A stretch of DNA of 64,000 bases from Dethiobacter alkaliphilus (GTDB taxonomy: Bacteria > Bacillota > Dethiobacteria > DTU022 > UBA8154), in NCBI GenBank assembly GCA_016841605.1, contig JAENYV010000005.1, forward strand, positions 137,445 to 201,444. Reading direction: 5' to 3'. Numbering within the stretch: position 1 is the stretch's first letter; the number at the start of each line of letters is the position of its first letter. This document shows, in pieces, positions 27,860 to 37,071 of the stretch. The position numbers were made by a program, and so were the translations under genes. The notes beneath the pieces were generated by a model. That model was not told the DNA's origin. It did not search any database and was given only the letters and a program-made list of their open reading frames with translations.

Positions 27860-28744
27860 TTGCAAGTGCTTACAGATACGACTTTGGAGGAATTAAAACA
27901 AAAAGCCGTGCAGTTGCGCCGAGATGTTGTCGACATGATTTATGAGGCCGGTTCGGGACATCCCGGAGGGTCCCTCTCTGTCATGGATATTCTGGTTCTC
28001 CTGTACTACAGGGTAATGAGAATAGATGCAGCCAATTGCCGTTACCATGACCGCGATAGATTGGTTTTAAGTAAAGGACATGCCTGTCCAGCCTTATATG
28101 CCATTCTGGCGGATAAGGGCTTTTTCCCCGTTGCAGAGCTTAAACGGCTGCGTAAAATTGATTCTATTTTACAGGGACATCCCGATATGCGCAAAATACC
28201 CGGGGTGGAAATGTCTACCGGCTCTCTTGGTCAGGGTCTCTCCGCGGCCAATGGCATGGCCCTGGCAGCCCGCCTGGACAATTCAACGCGGCGCGTTTTT
28301 GTTGTCCTGGGAGACGGGGAGATACAGGAAGGGCAGATATGGGAGGCAGCGATGACTGCGGCTCATTTTCGTCTCGATAATCTGACGGCTTTCCTGGACT
28401 TTAACGGACTGCAAATTGATGGTTGGGTAAGGGATGTTAAATCTCAGGAACCCCTGGTAGAAAAATGGAAGTCCTTTGGCTGGCATACACTGGAAGTGGA
28501 TGGGCATGATTATCGTTCGTTGATGGAAGGGGTAAACAGGGCCTTTTCCTATAAAGGTGCCCCAACAATGATTATAGCCCGGACGGTTAAGGGCAAAGGG
28601 GTTTCGTTTATGGAAAATCAGGTGGACTGGCACGGAAAGTCACCAAGTAAAGACGAATATGAGAAGGCTCTTCGTGAACTCCGGGATGGAGAGGGAGGTG
28701 AAAATTTTCATGGAACCGATGGCCACCAGGGAAGCTTACGGTAA
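27860..28744 (+). CDS. Transketolase, N-terminal subunit
   Basis: 294 aa. ThDP-binding half of a split transketolase: GHPGGSLSVMDILVLLYYR, RLVLSKGHACPALYA, GHPDMRKIPGVEMSTGSLGQ, and the ThDP motif GDGEIQEGQIWEAAM ending in FLDFNGLQIDG. It works with the next gene to move two-carbon units between sugar phosphates. TTG start with AAAGGAGG 7 bases upstream. The 3' end overlaps the second subunit by 35 bases. Confidence 0.93.
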   Translation: MQVLTDTTLEELKQKAVQLRRDVVDMIYEAGSGHPGGSLSVMDILVLLYYRVMRIDAANCRYHDRDRLVLSKGHACPALYAILADKGFFPVAELKRLRKIDSILQGHPDMRKIPGVEMSTGSLGQGLSAANGMALAARLDNSTRRVFVVLGDGEIQEGQIWEAAMTAAHFRLDNLTAFLDFNGLQIDGWVRDVKSQEPLVEKWKSFGWHTLEVDGHDYRSLMEGVNRAFSYKGAPTMIIARTVKGKGVSFMENQVDWHGKSPSKDEYEKALRELRDGEGGENFHGTDGHQGSLR

Positions 28745-29657
28745 AGCCTTGATTGAGCTGGGTCTTAAGCAGGAAAAGGTTGTTGTTCTGGACGCGGACC
28801 TTTCAAAATCCACAAAGACGTCGTTATTCGCTGAAAAGTTTCCTCTGCGTTTCTTTAATATGGGGATCGCGGAAGCGGATATGATGGGGACAGCAGCCGG
28901 CCTGGCCGCATCCGGTTATATTCCTTTTGCCAGCACCTTCGGTGTTTTTGCTACAGGGAGAACTTACGATCAGATACGCAATTCCATCGCGTATACGCGC
29001 TTAAATGTGAAAATAGCCGCCAGTCATACCGGAATTACCGTGGGAGAAGACGGTGCTTCACACCAGACCCTGGAGGATATTGCTCTGATGCGCGTTCTCC
29101 CCAATATGACTGTAGTCGTACCGGCTGATGGGAGACAGACTTTCCAGGCCGTGGAGGCGATAGCCTCATTTGAGGGGCCGGTCTATCTACGGCTGGGAAG
29201 ATCGGCAGTTCCCCAGGTGATCCCGGAAGAACTTCCTTTTGAATTAGGTAAAGCCCAGATTTTACGGGAAGGAAATGACCTGTTAATTGTTGCCGCGGGA
29301 ATTATGTTGGGAACTGCATTGGAGGCGGCTGGGATACTGGAAAAAGAAGGCGTCCGCGCGGCTATTGTGAATGTACATACCATTAAACCGCTGGACAATG
29401 AGCTTCTGGTCCGGATGGCCGGGAATACCGGGGCTGTTGTTACGGCAGAAGAGCATAGCATTATCGGAGGTCTTGGAGGCGCAGTTGCCGAATTGCTTGC
29501 GGAAAACTGTCCGGTTCCTGTTGTAAGACTGGGTATCCGGGATACTTTTGGCGAGTCGGGGGCACCGCAAGCTTTGCTGCAAAAATACGGGCTGACTGCG
29601 GAGAACCTTGCTTTGGCAGGGAAAAAAGCGCTGAAGTTAAAAAAATCCGGTAAATAA
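28710..29657 (+). CDS. Transketolase, C-terminal subunit
   Basis: 315 aa. Pyrimidine-binding and C-terminal domains: ADLSKSTKTSLFAEKFP, FFNMGIAEADMMGTAAGLAA, ASTFGVFATGRTYDQIRN, SHTGITVGEDGASHQTLEDI (catalytic His region), and ITAEEH-like VTAEEHSIIGGLGGAVAE. The chosen ATG has GGGAGGTGA 8 bases upstream; an earlier in-frame start at 28659 lacks one. The overlap with the N-terminal subunit suggests coupled, stoichiometric synthesis. Split forms are common in Clostridia. A DXP-synthase-like alternative is unlikely given the two-gene form. Confidence 0.92.
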   Translation: MEPMATREAYGKALIELGLKQEKVVVLDADLSKSTKTSLFAEKFPLRFFNMGIAEADMMGTAAGLAASGYIPFASTFGVFATGRTYDQIRNSIAYTRLNVKIAASHTGITVGEDGASHQTLEDIALMRVLPNMTVVVPADGRQTFQAVEAIASFEGPVYLRLGRSAVPQVIPEELPFELGKAQILREGNDLLIVAAGIMLGTALEAAGILEKEGVRAAIVNVHTIKPLDNELLVRMAGNTGAVVTAEEHSIIGGLGGAVAELLAENCPVPVVRLGIRDTFGESGAPQALLQKYGLTAENLALAGKKALKLKKSGK

Positions 29658-29825
29658 ATTTTTTTATCGTCCTGCGGGCAGGGAATGTCGAGCTCCTTGT
29701 CGAAGAGAAAATTTCAACGGTTGACATTATCTGAGATTATTACACAAAAATGTAGGAGGTGTATTGTCCGGTATTCTCAGCAGATTTTCGGCGAAATTAC
29801 AGCTTAAAGAGGCCGGACGAAAAAA

Positions 29826-30821
29826 ATGGCGACAATTTATTATGACAAAGATGCGGATTTATCCCAATTACAGGGAGAGAAAATTGCCATCGTCGGTTAT
29901 GGCAGCCAGGGACATGCACATGCTCAGAATTTGAAGGAAAGCGGTCTCAGCGTTGTTGTGGCCGACCTTCCCGGAAGCGTTAACTGGTTGCAGGCGGAGA
30001 AGGACGGGCTGGAGGTCAAGACAGTTGCTGAAGCGGTCGCGGATTCCCAGGTTATTATGTTGCTGATTGGAGACAATGATCAGCCTCCCGTTTTTAAGCA
30101 GGATATCCTCCCTCACCTGACAGAAGGCAAAGCTCTGGCCGTAGCCCACGGCTTTAATGTTGTCTTTAACCAGGTTGTTGCTCCTCCCAATGTAGATGTC
30201 TTCATGGTGGCCCCGAAGAGTCCCGGTCACCTGGTGCGTCGTATGTACCAGGAAGGGATGGGTGTTCCTGCTCTGGTAGCTGTTCACCAGGATTCTACAG
30301 GCCGTTGCCTTAAGCGTGCTCTGGCCTATGCCAAAGGGCTGGGATGCACAAAGGCCGGGGTTATCGCAACGACATTCCAGGAGGAGACGGAAACGGACCT
30401 TTTCGGCGAACAGGCGATTCTCTGCGGGGGAACAACCGCACTGATTAAAGCTTCCTTTGATACGCTGGTAGAAGCCGGTTATCAGCCTGAAATCGCATAT
30501 TTTGAATGTATGCATGAATTGAAGCTTATTGTTGACCTCCTTTATGAAGGTGGGTTATCCTGGATGCGCTATTCCGTCAGTGATGTGGCCGAATATGGTG
30601 ATTTAACCCGTGGCCCGAGAATCATCAACGAGCAGGTTCGGAAAGAATTAAAGAAAATGCTTACGGAGATCCAGGAAGGCAGTTTTGCGCTGGAGTGTAT
30701 TAATGAATTTCATCTCAATCGTCCACGGATGATGGCATTAAAAAGAAAAGAAGAGGAGCACCTGATTGAAAAGGTTGGTAAGGAGCTCCGTTCAATGATG
30801 CCCTGGTTGAAGAAAAAATAA
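29826..30821 (+). CDS. ilvC: Ketol-acid reductoisomerase (class I)
   Basis: 331 aa. It catalyses alkyl migration and NAD(P)H reduction of acetolactate in Val/Leu/Ile synthesis, Mg2+-dependent. Rossmann motif [13 protein letters not shown]; cofactor loop [23 protein letters not shown]; the metal-binding helices contain [21 protein letters not shown] and [18 protein letters not shown]. It stands alone without ilvB, ilvN or leu genes. A TTGACA at 29721 lacks a convincing -10. AGAGG 16 bases before the ATG is a weak ribosome site. A short SD-led frame (TTG at 29766) enters the gene out of frame. Confidence 0.96.
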   Translation: MATIYYDKDADLSQLQGEKIAIVGYGSQGHAHAQNLKESGLSVVVADLPGSVNWLQAEKDGLEVKTVAEAVADSQVIMLLIGDNDQPPVFKQDILPHLTEGKALAVAHGFNVVFNQVVAPPNVDVFMVAPKSPGHLVRRMYQEGMGVPALVAVHQDSTGRCLKRALAYAKGLGCTKAGVIATTFQEETETDLFGEQAILCGGTTALIKASFDTLVEAGYQPEIAYFECMHELKLIVDLLYEGGLSWMRYSVSDVAEYGDLTRGPRIINEQVRKELKKMLTEIQEGSFALECINEFHLNRPRMMALKRKEEEHLIEKVGKELRSMMPWLKKK

Positions 30822-30867
30822 GGTTGTTAAAAAAATCTAGCAAAAATTGATTTAATATCCATTTTTT

Positions 30868-30943
30868 GGCCGCCCTAAAAAAAGGATTTTAGGTTTCCCT
30901 GTCGAAATATCAAAGGGAAATCTAATAATCCTCGAAGGACGGC
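30868..30943 (+). promoter_or_regulatory. Long stem-loop in the ftsE leader
   Basis: TTAGGTTTCCCT (30889-30900) pairs with AGGGAAATCTAA (30914-30925) with one G-U. The stem continues outward with AGGATT/AATCCT and a looser GCCGCCC/GGACGGC base. The 3' foot contains AAGGA, the only ribosome site of ftsE. No T run follows, so it is less like a terminator than a translational control element. Confidence 0.55.
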
Positions 30944-30950
30944 TTATTTT

Positions 30951-31637
30951 ATGATTGAAATGCATCACATCTACAAGAACTACGGCAATGATGTTGTCGT
31001 TTTAAAGGATTTAAATCTGGTGATTGACCGCGGTGAATTTATCTTTATTGTGGGGTCCAGCGGTGCGGGGAAATCTACTCTCTTAAAACTGCTGTTGAGG
31101 GAAATTATTCCGACACGGGGCAGTATTAAAATATTCGGCAGAGATATCATGCGGATAAAAAGGCGCCAGATTCCTTTTTTTCGACGCAATATCGGGATGG
31201 TTTTTCAGGATTTTCGTCTCCTCAGCGACCGGGATGTTTTTGAAAATGTGGCTTTTGCCCTCAGGGTTACCGGCGTTCCTGCCAAAGAAATCCGGAAAAG
31301 GGTTCCCCTTTCCCTGGAACTGGTGGGCATTAAGGATAAAGCTTCAAAAAGGCCGGACGAGCTTTCCGGGGGAGAACAACAAAGAGTTTGTGTCGCCCGG
31401 GCAATTGTTAACAGGCCTGCGGTAATTATTGCGGATGAACCGACGGGGAATCTGGATCCGAACACTTCCATGGGTATTATGAACTTATTTCAGGAGATCA
31501 ATGTCAGGGGTACTACAGTCATCATTGCCACCCATGCCAAGGAACTGGTTAATCATTTTCAAAAAAGAGTCGTTGTGCTGGAGGGTGGCCGCCTGATCAG
31601 CGATCAGGAGAGAGGTGTATATATTAATGCACATTAG
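30951..31637 (+). CDS. ftsE: Cell-division ABC ATPase FtsE
   Basis: 228 aa. Walker A GSSGAGKSTL (about residues 36-45), Q-loop MVFQDFRLL, ABC signature LSGGEQQRV, Walker B AVIIADEPTGNLDP and H-loop TVIIATHAKEL. With FtsX it forms a membrane complex that activates murein hydrolases at the septum; in Bacillus it also affects sporulation entry and CwlO activity. It is followed by ftsX with an 11-base overlap. The M23 hydrolase downstream is a likely partner. Confidence 0.96.
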   Translation: MIEMHHIYKNYGNDVVVLKDLNLVIDRGEFIFIVGSSGAGKSTLLKLLLREIIPTRGSIKIFGRDIMRIKRRQIPFFRRNIGMVFQDFRLLSDRDVFENVAFALRVTGVPAKEIRKRVPLSLELVGIKDKASKRPDELSGGEQQRVCVARAIVNRPAVIIADEPTGNLDPNTSMGIMNLFQEINVRGTTVIIATHAKELVNHFQKRVVVLEGGRLISDQERGVYINAH

Positions 31638-32520
31638 GAGCCTCTTTTATTTTCTCGGGGAGGCGCTTAAAAGTGTGGTCCGCCACGGATGGATGAGTAT
31701 AGCTTCTATTGCTGTTGTGGCGATAACGCTACTTATTCTGGGTTGTTTTATGGTTCTAAATTATAATGTAACAAGCCTGGCAGAAGATATCAAGGAACAG
31801 GTCCAAATTGTCGTTTATGTAGATAAAAACGCCGGCGAAGAGGCCCGGGACGAACTACAAAGCAAGCTGGTTGCCCATCCCGAATTGGAAGAAGTACGTT
31901 TTGTCACCAAAGAGGAGGCTATGGAGCGCCTGAAAAAACAGATGGGTGACCGGGCCTATTTACTGGACGGTTATACTGAGGATGATGACAATCCTCTGCG
32001 GGATTCGTACGAGATTCGTACAAAAATTCCGGAAAATATTCCCCAGGTGGCCGAAGAAGTTGGGAAATATCCCGGGGTGGGTTATGTGGATTACGGCAAG
32101 GGGATTGTTGAACCTCTCTTCCAGTTTACTGGAGTGGTTCGTTGGATCGGGATGTTCTTTATGGTAGGAATGGCTGTAACGGCAATTTTCCTTATCGCTC
32201 ATACCATTCGGTTAACGGTCTATATTCGGCGCAGGGAAATTCAAATTATGAAATATGTAGGAGCGACCGATTGGTTTATCCGTTGGCCTTTTATCTTTGA
32301 AGGCTTGATCCTCGGACTTTTCGGAGCAATTCTTCCCGTTATTCTTATCCAGTGCAGCTACCAGGCGGCAGCAGAGTGGACTCAGGAAAATATTTACTTT
32401 GTCTCCCTGATATCCCCGCAGCTAATTGGAACGGAGGTAGCTCAGTTGTTGGTTCCCCTTGGTGTTGTTCTCGGTATTCTGGGAAGCACCCTCTCTGTGC
32501 GGAAGTTTTTGAAGGTGTAG
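31627..32520 (+). CDS. ftsX: Cell-division permease-like protein FtsX
   Basis: 297 aa. An N-terminal membrane helix (about 20-45), an extracellular domain (about 50-165, including PELEEVRFVTKEEAMERLK) and three C-terminal helices with the FtsX core (TIRLTVYIRRREIQIMKYVG, then GATDWFIRWPFIFEGLILG). It transmits FtsE ATP cycles to periplasmic or wall-side hydrolases. The ATG at 31627 with GAGAGAGGTG upstream is preferred to the earlier GTG. It overlaps ftsE. Confidence 0.95.
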   Translation: MHIRSLFYFLGEALKSVVRHGWMSIASIAVVAITLLILGCFMVLNYNVTSLAEDIKEQVQIVVYVDKNAGEEARDELQSKLVAHPELEEVRFVTKEEAMERLKKQMGDRAYLLDGYTEDDDNPLRDSYEIRTKIPENIPQVAEEVGKYPGVGYVDYGKGIVEPLFQFTGVVRWIGMFFMVGMAVTAIFLIAHTIRLTVYIRRREIQIMKYVGATDWFIRWPFIFEGLILGLFGAILPVILIQCSYQAAAEWTQENIYFVSLISPQLIGTEVAQLLVPLGVVLGILGSTLSVRKFLKV

Positions 32521-32642
32521 CAACTGTCAGTCTAAAGTCTGAAGTCCAAGGTCATAAAAGATTTGAACTAGAGATGCGACTTTTGACTTTAACATTTGAC
32601 CTGGAAATTAATGTTTTCCCTTAGAAAAGGAGGTTTTAAATT

Positions 32643-33881
32643 TTGCATCTCCCGAAATCCCCCAGATTCCGTTTTTCTTTGGCGGCAGTACTTATCCTTT
32701 CTTTGCTCGCAGCCCTGATGCTGCCCGCTTATGCGAATAACGACAACGACCAGCAGAATATCCTGGAAGAGAGGATTTTACAATCTCAACAGGAACAGGA
32801 CGAGATTGAAAGAAGCCTGAGTGACCGAAAGGGGCAGTTGGCGGAGTACCAGAGCGAGGAGAAGAAACTTCTCGCGGAGTTGAATACTTTGGAGAGAAGC
32901 CTGAAAAATTATCAGCAAGAACTGGAGAAGCTGGAAAAAGATATTGCAGAGACACAGCGGTCCATTGAAATTACTGAAGCAGAGTTGATCGTGGCGGAGG
33001 AGCAGATTCAGCAGAGAGACGAATTTTTAAAAACGCGCCTGAGGGCCATATACGAAGAAGGGGATGCCGTATATCTGGAGGTCCTTTTTCAAACTGCCAG
33101 TTTTGCCGAGTTTACCAGTCGGTTAAACGATTTGAAACTTATCGCGGAAAACGATTTTCAGATTCTGGAGCAGGCTTATGCTGAACGGGAGGCCATTCAA
33201 GAAAAAAAAGACGGCCTGGAAAAGGAAAGAGAAAACTTGTTGAACATGAAGGCGGAAAGTTTGAAAAAACGGGATGAATTAAATAAACAAATGGCTGAGC
33301 GGGAAAAAGTGATGGAAGAGCTCCAGAAATCCATCGAAGCTCAGGAACAAGCTATTGAGGAGCTGGAGAAAGAAGCCGGCAGAGTGGAGAGTTTGATTAA
33401 CCAACTCCAGAAGGAGATGCGGGAATTAACGGATCAATTTACTCCTTCCGGAAAACTGCTCTGGCCCCTGGCAGAATACGGAAGATCCTGGATAACATCC
33501 CCTTATGGGTATCGTACCCATCCCATTACAAAGAAGCCGGGAGTTTTTCACGGAGGAGTCGATATCGGTATTCCCCGGACACGTTGGCCCGGATCTTCCT
33601 CTTATAACGGAAATCCTGTCTACATCAGGGCCGCGGACAATGGAATAGTTCTTTTTGCCGGAACTAACGGAGGATATGGACGGATGGTGATTGTTGATCA
33701 CGGGAAAGGTCTTGCAACGGTTTCCGCTCACTGTCATACCTTGCTTGTTTCCGGCGGGCAGGAAGTCTCCAGAGGAGAGCCTATCGCCATTGTGGGCTCG
33801 ACGGGGTCCAGTACGGGGCCTCACGTCCATTTTGAGGTCCGCGTCAACGGCGAAAGAAAAAATCCGATGGGTTATTTTTAA
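32643..33881 (+). CDS. Coiled-coil M23-family peptidoglycan hydrolase (EnvC/CwlO-like organisation)
   Basis: 412 aa. Signal peptide (SLAAVLILSLLAALMLPAYA). A long coiled coil (about 38-265, Glu/Lys/Gln-rich heptads) is followed by a LytM/M23 domain. Zinc ligands are the His and Asp of HGGVDIG and the HxH of GPHVHFEV; SAHCH supplies the other catalytic His. The layout is that of hydrolases gated by FtsEX through a coiled coil, and the gene lies just after ftsX, so FtsEX control is a reasonable inference. TTG start with AAAAGGAGG upstream. Confidence 0.92.
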   Translation: MHLPKSPRFRFSLAAVLILSLLAALMLPAYANNDNDQQNILEERILQSQQEQDEIERSLSDRKGQLAEYQSEEKKLLAELNTLERSLKNYQQELEKLEKDIAETQRSIEITEAELIVAEEQIQQRDEFLKTRLRAIYEEGDAVYLEVLFQTASFAEFTSRLNDLKLIAENDFQILEQAYAEREAIQEKKDGLEKERENLLNMKAESLKKRDELNKQMAEREKVMEELQKSIEAQEQAIEELEKEAGRVESLINQLQKEMRELTDQFTPSGKLLWPLAEYGRSWITSPYGYRTHPITKKPGVFHGGVDIGIPRTRWPGSSSYNGNPVYIRAADNGIVLFAGTNGGYGRMVIVDHGKGLATVSAHCHTLLVSGGQEVSRGEPIAIVGSTGSSTGPHVHFEVRVNGERKNPMGYF

Positions 33882-33985
33882 TTAAAACGGTATTTCGGAT
33901 AAAGGAGTGGTATTATTCCGGTCTAAAAGGTATAATAAATATCTAGGAAAGTTTTACATATCTCCAAATAAGAAACAGTAGAGAG

Positions 33986-35416
33986 ATGGTGCAGATGAAA
34001 AAACGGGAACTTTTTATTGTGTTGTTATGTTTACTCATTTTAAGTAACATGGCAACATATTTTTATACCCGTTTTTTATTTTTACCCCAGGCTGTAGATG
34101 CGACCGGGGAACAAAAATCCGAAGAAAAGCTTCTCTGGGAAGTCCGTGATATTCTGGAAGAAAAATATTTTCAAGCTCCGGATGAAAAAGAGTTGATTCG
34201 TGGTGCTATTAAAGGGATGCTGAGTTCCCTGGGCGATCCCTACACGGTTTACCTGACCCCCGAATCGCTGGAGGAGATGCTTGCTCAGGCAACCGGTTTA
34301 TTCAGCGGAATTGGTGTGGAAATTGCGGAAGATGAGGGTGAAATTCTAATTTTACGGGTTATTGATGATACTCCTGCTTATCGGGCCGGATTGTGTCAGG
34401 GTGATCGTATTGTGGAAGTGGAAGGGGAAAGCACCTCAGGGTTGGGTCTTGATGAAGTTGCCCGGCGGTTGCGAGGATCCAGCGGAACTACAGTTAATAT
34501 CACCCTCTACCGGCCGGTGGAGGGGGAACTTCTTCCCGTAACATTAACGAGAGCGCAAATTGAGCGTGATACGGTTTTTACCCATCGTCTTGAAGAAGGA
34601 TTTGTATATTTGGAAATTACCACTTTTGACCGGAGCACAGCAGAAGATTTTAAGCACGCCGTAATTTCACTGGAGGATGAGGGGCTGGAGGGTCTGATTA
34701 TTGACCTGCGTAACAATCCCGGCGGGCTTTTTGACGAGGCTATTGAAATGGGAGAATTTATTGTGCCTAAAGGTGAAATTACCAGGGTTGTGGATCGAGA
34801 CGGAAAAGTGCTCAGCCGTTATCTTTCTCAGGCAAAGCCGAAAGAATACCCGGTGGTTGTCCTGGTTAACCGGTACACTGCCAGCGCTGCCGAAATCATC
34901 GGCGGTGCGCTGCAGGACAGCAAGAGGGCTGTTCTGGTGGGTATGCCGACCTTCGGAAAAGCTTCGGTTCAGTATCTTCAGCACCTGAGTGACGGCGGAG
35001 GGTTACGCTATACTATCGCCAGGTATCTAACGCCCGGAGGGAGAGATATTCACCAGCACGGTCTCAAACCTGACTATGAGGTAGATTTGCCCGGAGATTA
35101 CTACCTGCAAAATCAACCTGTTCCCCGGGATATTCGGCCGGGTGATACGGGAGAAAAAGTCGTGCTTTTGCAGACAATGCTAACGTTTTTGGGATATCAT
35201 CAGGAGAAAACGGGAGTTTTTGATGAACAGCTTTCCAGCGCTTTAAAAAGTTTTCAGGGCGAATATAATCTTCAATCAGAAGTGTTGGATGATCCGACCA
35301 GGGAAGCAATCCGTCATGCCCTGGCTGAAAAGGCGGAAGAGATAGATGAACAACTGCTTTTTGCCCTGGAGCTGTTAAAAGATCAGGGAGCTTCAAGAAA
35401 TAACCATGATGAATGA
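33986..35416 (+). CDS. CtpB-like S41 carboxy-terminal processing protease
   Basis: 476 aa. N-terminal membrane anchor (about 8-30), a cap segment, a PDZ domain (about 95-175; FSGIGVEIAEDEGEILILRV), the S41 protease core with Ser300 (TASAAEIIGG) and Lys325 (FGKASVQ), 25 residues apart as in B. subtilis CtpB, and a C-terminal PG_binding_1 domain (GDTGEKVVLLQTMLTFLGYH). In Bacillus, CtpB cleaves SpoIVFA during sporulation; ctpB likewise lies between ftsX and minJ. Start ATG 33986 or 33995 cannot be decided. Confidence 0.92.
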   Translation: MVQMKKRELFIVLLCLLILSNMATYFYTRFLFLPQAVDATGEQKSEEKLLWEVRDILEEKYFQAPDEKELIRGAIKGMLSSLGDPYTVYLTPESLEEMLAQATGLFSGIGVEIAEDEGEILILRVIDDTPAYRAGLCQGDRIVEVEGESTSGLGLDEVARRLRGSSGTTVNITLYRPVEGELLPVTLTRAQIERDTVFTHRLEEGFVYLEITTFDRSTAEDFKHAVISLEDEGLEGLIIDLRNNPGGLFDEAIEMGEFIVPKGEITRVVDRDGKVLSRYLSQAKPKEYPVVVLVNRYTASAAEIIGGALQDSKRAVLVGMPTFGKASVQYLQHLSDGGGLRYTIARYLTPGGRDIHQHGLKPDYEVDLPGDYYLQNQPVPRDIRPGDTGEKVVLLQTMLTFLGYHQEKTGVFDEQLSSALKSFQGEYNLQSEVLDDPTREAIRHALAEKAEEIDEQLLFALELLKDQGASRNNHDE

Positions 35417-35430
35417 GAGGAGAAAAACGA

Positions 35431-36717
35431 TTGACTTTGTGGTTGGATATTATAACCTTAATGTTTAAAACCATGTTTCTTTCATTTGTTAATCCATATT
35501 TTTGGCTGGTGATTTTTATTGTTATCATGCAGTACCGAAGGACAGTAAACCTGGAAAAAAAACTATTTGGTCTTGCGGTCAATAACATCCGGCAGGTTAC
35601 TTTTTCATCCGTACTGTATGGTATCCTGGGCGGTCTTTTCGGCAGTATACTCCTTTTGCTTCTAGGCATTTCCCTTGATAACATCGGGATCATATATCTC
35701 TGGCCGGTAGCTATCTTCCTTTTTCTTTTTAACCCCCGGTTTTTATGTTTTGCCTATGCCGGAGGCATTATCGCCGTTTTTTCCCTTTTCCTTCGTGCTA
35801 TACAGCCGGTATATCCGGTTTTAGGAGAAATTAAAATACTGGCTGGAATTATGGAGATTCATCTTCCCAGCTTGCTGGCACTGGTGGGAATTTTACATTT
35901 AACGGAATCTCTTCTGATTTACCTCAGCGGTCATCGTAGCGCCAGTCCCATCTATCTAAAAACATCAGGCGGGGAAGTTGTGGGGGGATACAGCCTGCAG
36001 TGTTTCTGGCCGCTTCCTTTGGTAGGTTTATGGGCGCTGGCAGTGGCAGAGTCTTCCCAAATGTTTGTCGGCAGCATTCCCATGCCGGAATGGTGGCCTC
36101 TCTTAGGGACGGTCATGAATCTGGGGGGGGATGAAAAGATCGTCTATTTAATGTTTCCTATTGTTGCAGGGTTGGGATATAGTGATATGGCCCTTTCCAG
36201 CGATCCTGTTGACAAAAGAAGAAAGACGGCACGAAACCTGGCTATTTATAGCGTATTGCTTTCAGCAGTTGCCATTACGGCTGTATATATACCCGTGATG
36301 GCTATTATAGCAGCACTTCTGGCCCCACTGGGCCACGAATTTTTAATCCACAAGGGAAATAAGGAAGAATACTCCAGTCCTCCGCTTTTTAGTGCCGATA
36401 ATGTGGATGGTTTACAGGTACTGGCTGTTATACCTCAAACACCGGCAGAAAAAGTCGGGTTACAACGCGGTGATAACCTGATTGCCATTAACGATATGGA
36501 TCTTCATTCCGAACTGGATTTCTGGAATGCCGTGCGTTTGAATAATCGCTTAATCCTTACAATTAAACGGGGAAGTTTAACGAAGAGGCTTCCGCTTAAG
36601 TCTTCCTGGCCGATAAACGAGTTTGGGGCAATTTTTACTCCCGGAAAGTATGCCGGCGTTTACGTGGAGATGAGCAAAAGCTCCCTCTGGGAAAGGTTTA
36701 AAAGAAAGCGTTCCTAA
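35431..36717 (+). CDS. MinJ-like polytopic membrane protein with C-terminal PDZ
   Basis: About 428 aa. Six to eight membrane segments fill the first 320 residues (for example NPYFWLVIFIVIMQY, IYLWPVAIFLFLFNPRF, VLLSAVAITAVYIPVMAIIA), then a cytosolic PDZ domain (about 335-415; GLQVLAVIPQTPAEKVGLQR). In Bacillus, MinJ links DivIVA to MinCD for division-site selection and lies near ctpB; here it also follows the ctpB-like gene. The frame starts at 35413 (ATGA overlap), but the TTG at 35431 has GAGAGGAG about 8 bases before. Sequence-level MinJ identity is not certain. Confidence 0.78.
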   Translation: MTLWLDIITLMFKTMFLSFVNPYFWLVIFIVIMQYRRTVNLEKKLFGLAVNNIRQVTFSSVLYGILGGLFGSILLLLLGISLDNIGIIYLWPVAIFLFLFNPRFLCFAYAGGIIAVFSLFLRAIQPVYPVLGEIKILAGIMEIHLPSLLALVGILHLTESLLIYLSGHRSASPIYLKTSGGEVVGGYSLQCFWPLPLVGLWALAVAESSQMFVGSIPMPEWWPLLGTVMNLGGDEKIVYLMFPIVAGLGYSDMALSSDPVDKRRKTARNLAIYSVLLSAVAITAVYIPVMAIIAALLAPLGHEFLIHKGNKEEYSSPPLFSADNVDGLQVLAVIPQTPAEKVGLQRGDNLIAINDMDLHSELDFWNAVRLNNRLILTIKRGSLTKRLPLKSSWPINEFGAIFTPGKYAGVYVEMSKSSLWERFKRKRS

Positions 36718-37028
36718 ACCGTTTCCCAGCATATGCGGCTAGGTGCCACCGGATCATATGCTCTCCGCCTCGCTGATGTAGCATATAAGATGGGTTATGA
36801 TCCGAAAAAAGATTTATATTTGTCTTCCTTATCCTCAAATAGCACCTGTCTGTTAATACCTCGTAAAATAATAAGATAAATTCCTGTCTTGCTCCTCTCC
36901 CTGTCTGCTCTTGGCATCTTGTTGTTATCACACATTATTTAGCATAACACTCTTGCTATTTTTGCAACCAGAAGAACCGTCCCCGCGGATCCGCCCCCGC
37001 GAATCCGCCGATAAAACAGTTAAAATTA
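36718..37028 (+). other. Gene-free junction between the minJ-like gene and the accessory segment
   Basis: No credible gene. It holds nested inverted repeats (CGGATCATA at 36750 with TATGATCCG at 36796; ATATGCT with AGCATAT between them) and a REP-like motif at 36973. This marks where synteny with the minJ-uvrB order breaks. Confidence 0.5.
36973..36992 (+). repeat. REP-like 20-mer at the left edge of the accessory segment
   Basis: AGAACCGTCCCCGCGGATCC. The same 20-mer with one change appears inverted and in two tandem units at 41670-41715, so the pair brackets the UbiD-DASS-Crp genes. Confidence 0.75.
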
Positions 37029-37064
37029 TGGGGCCTACCCGTAAAATTAATTTGGGCGGCCCCA
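37029..37064 (-). terminator. Terminator of the UbiD-family gene (minus strand)
   Basis: TGGGGCC pairs with GGCCCCA, with CCC/GGG extending the stem inward. On the minus strand it is followed by ATAATTTTAA, a weak T tract, just after the gene end at 37072. Confidence 0.55.
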
Positions 37065-37071
37065 ATTGGCG

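Noticed and set aside
29766..29935. A TTG-initiated frame with AGGAGG upstream that enters ilvC out of frame, as a possible leader peptide.
   Set aside because: It lacks runs of branched-chain amino-acid codons and any terminator/antiterminator pair, so an attenuation role is unsupported.
36698..36931. Minus-strand open frame after the minJ-like gene.
   Set aside because: No ribosome site, Arg-rich unnatural product, and it overlaps the minJ-like 3' end and nested inverted repeats.
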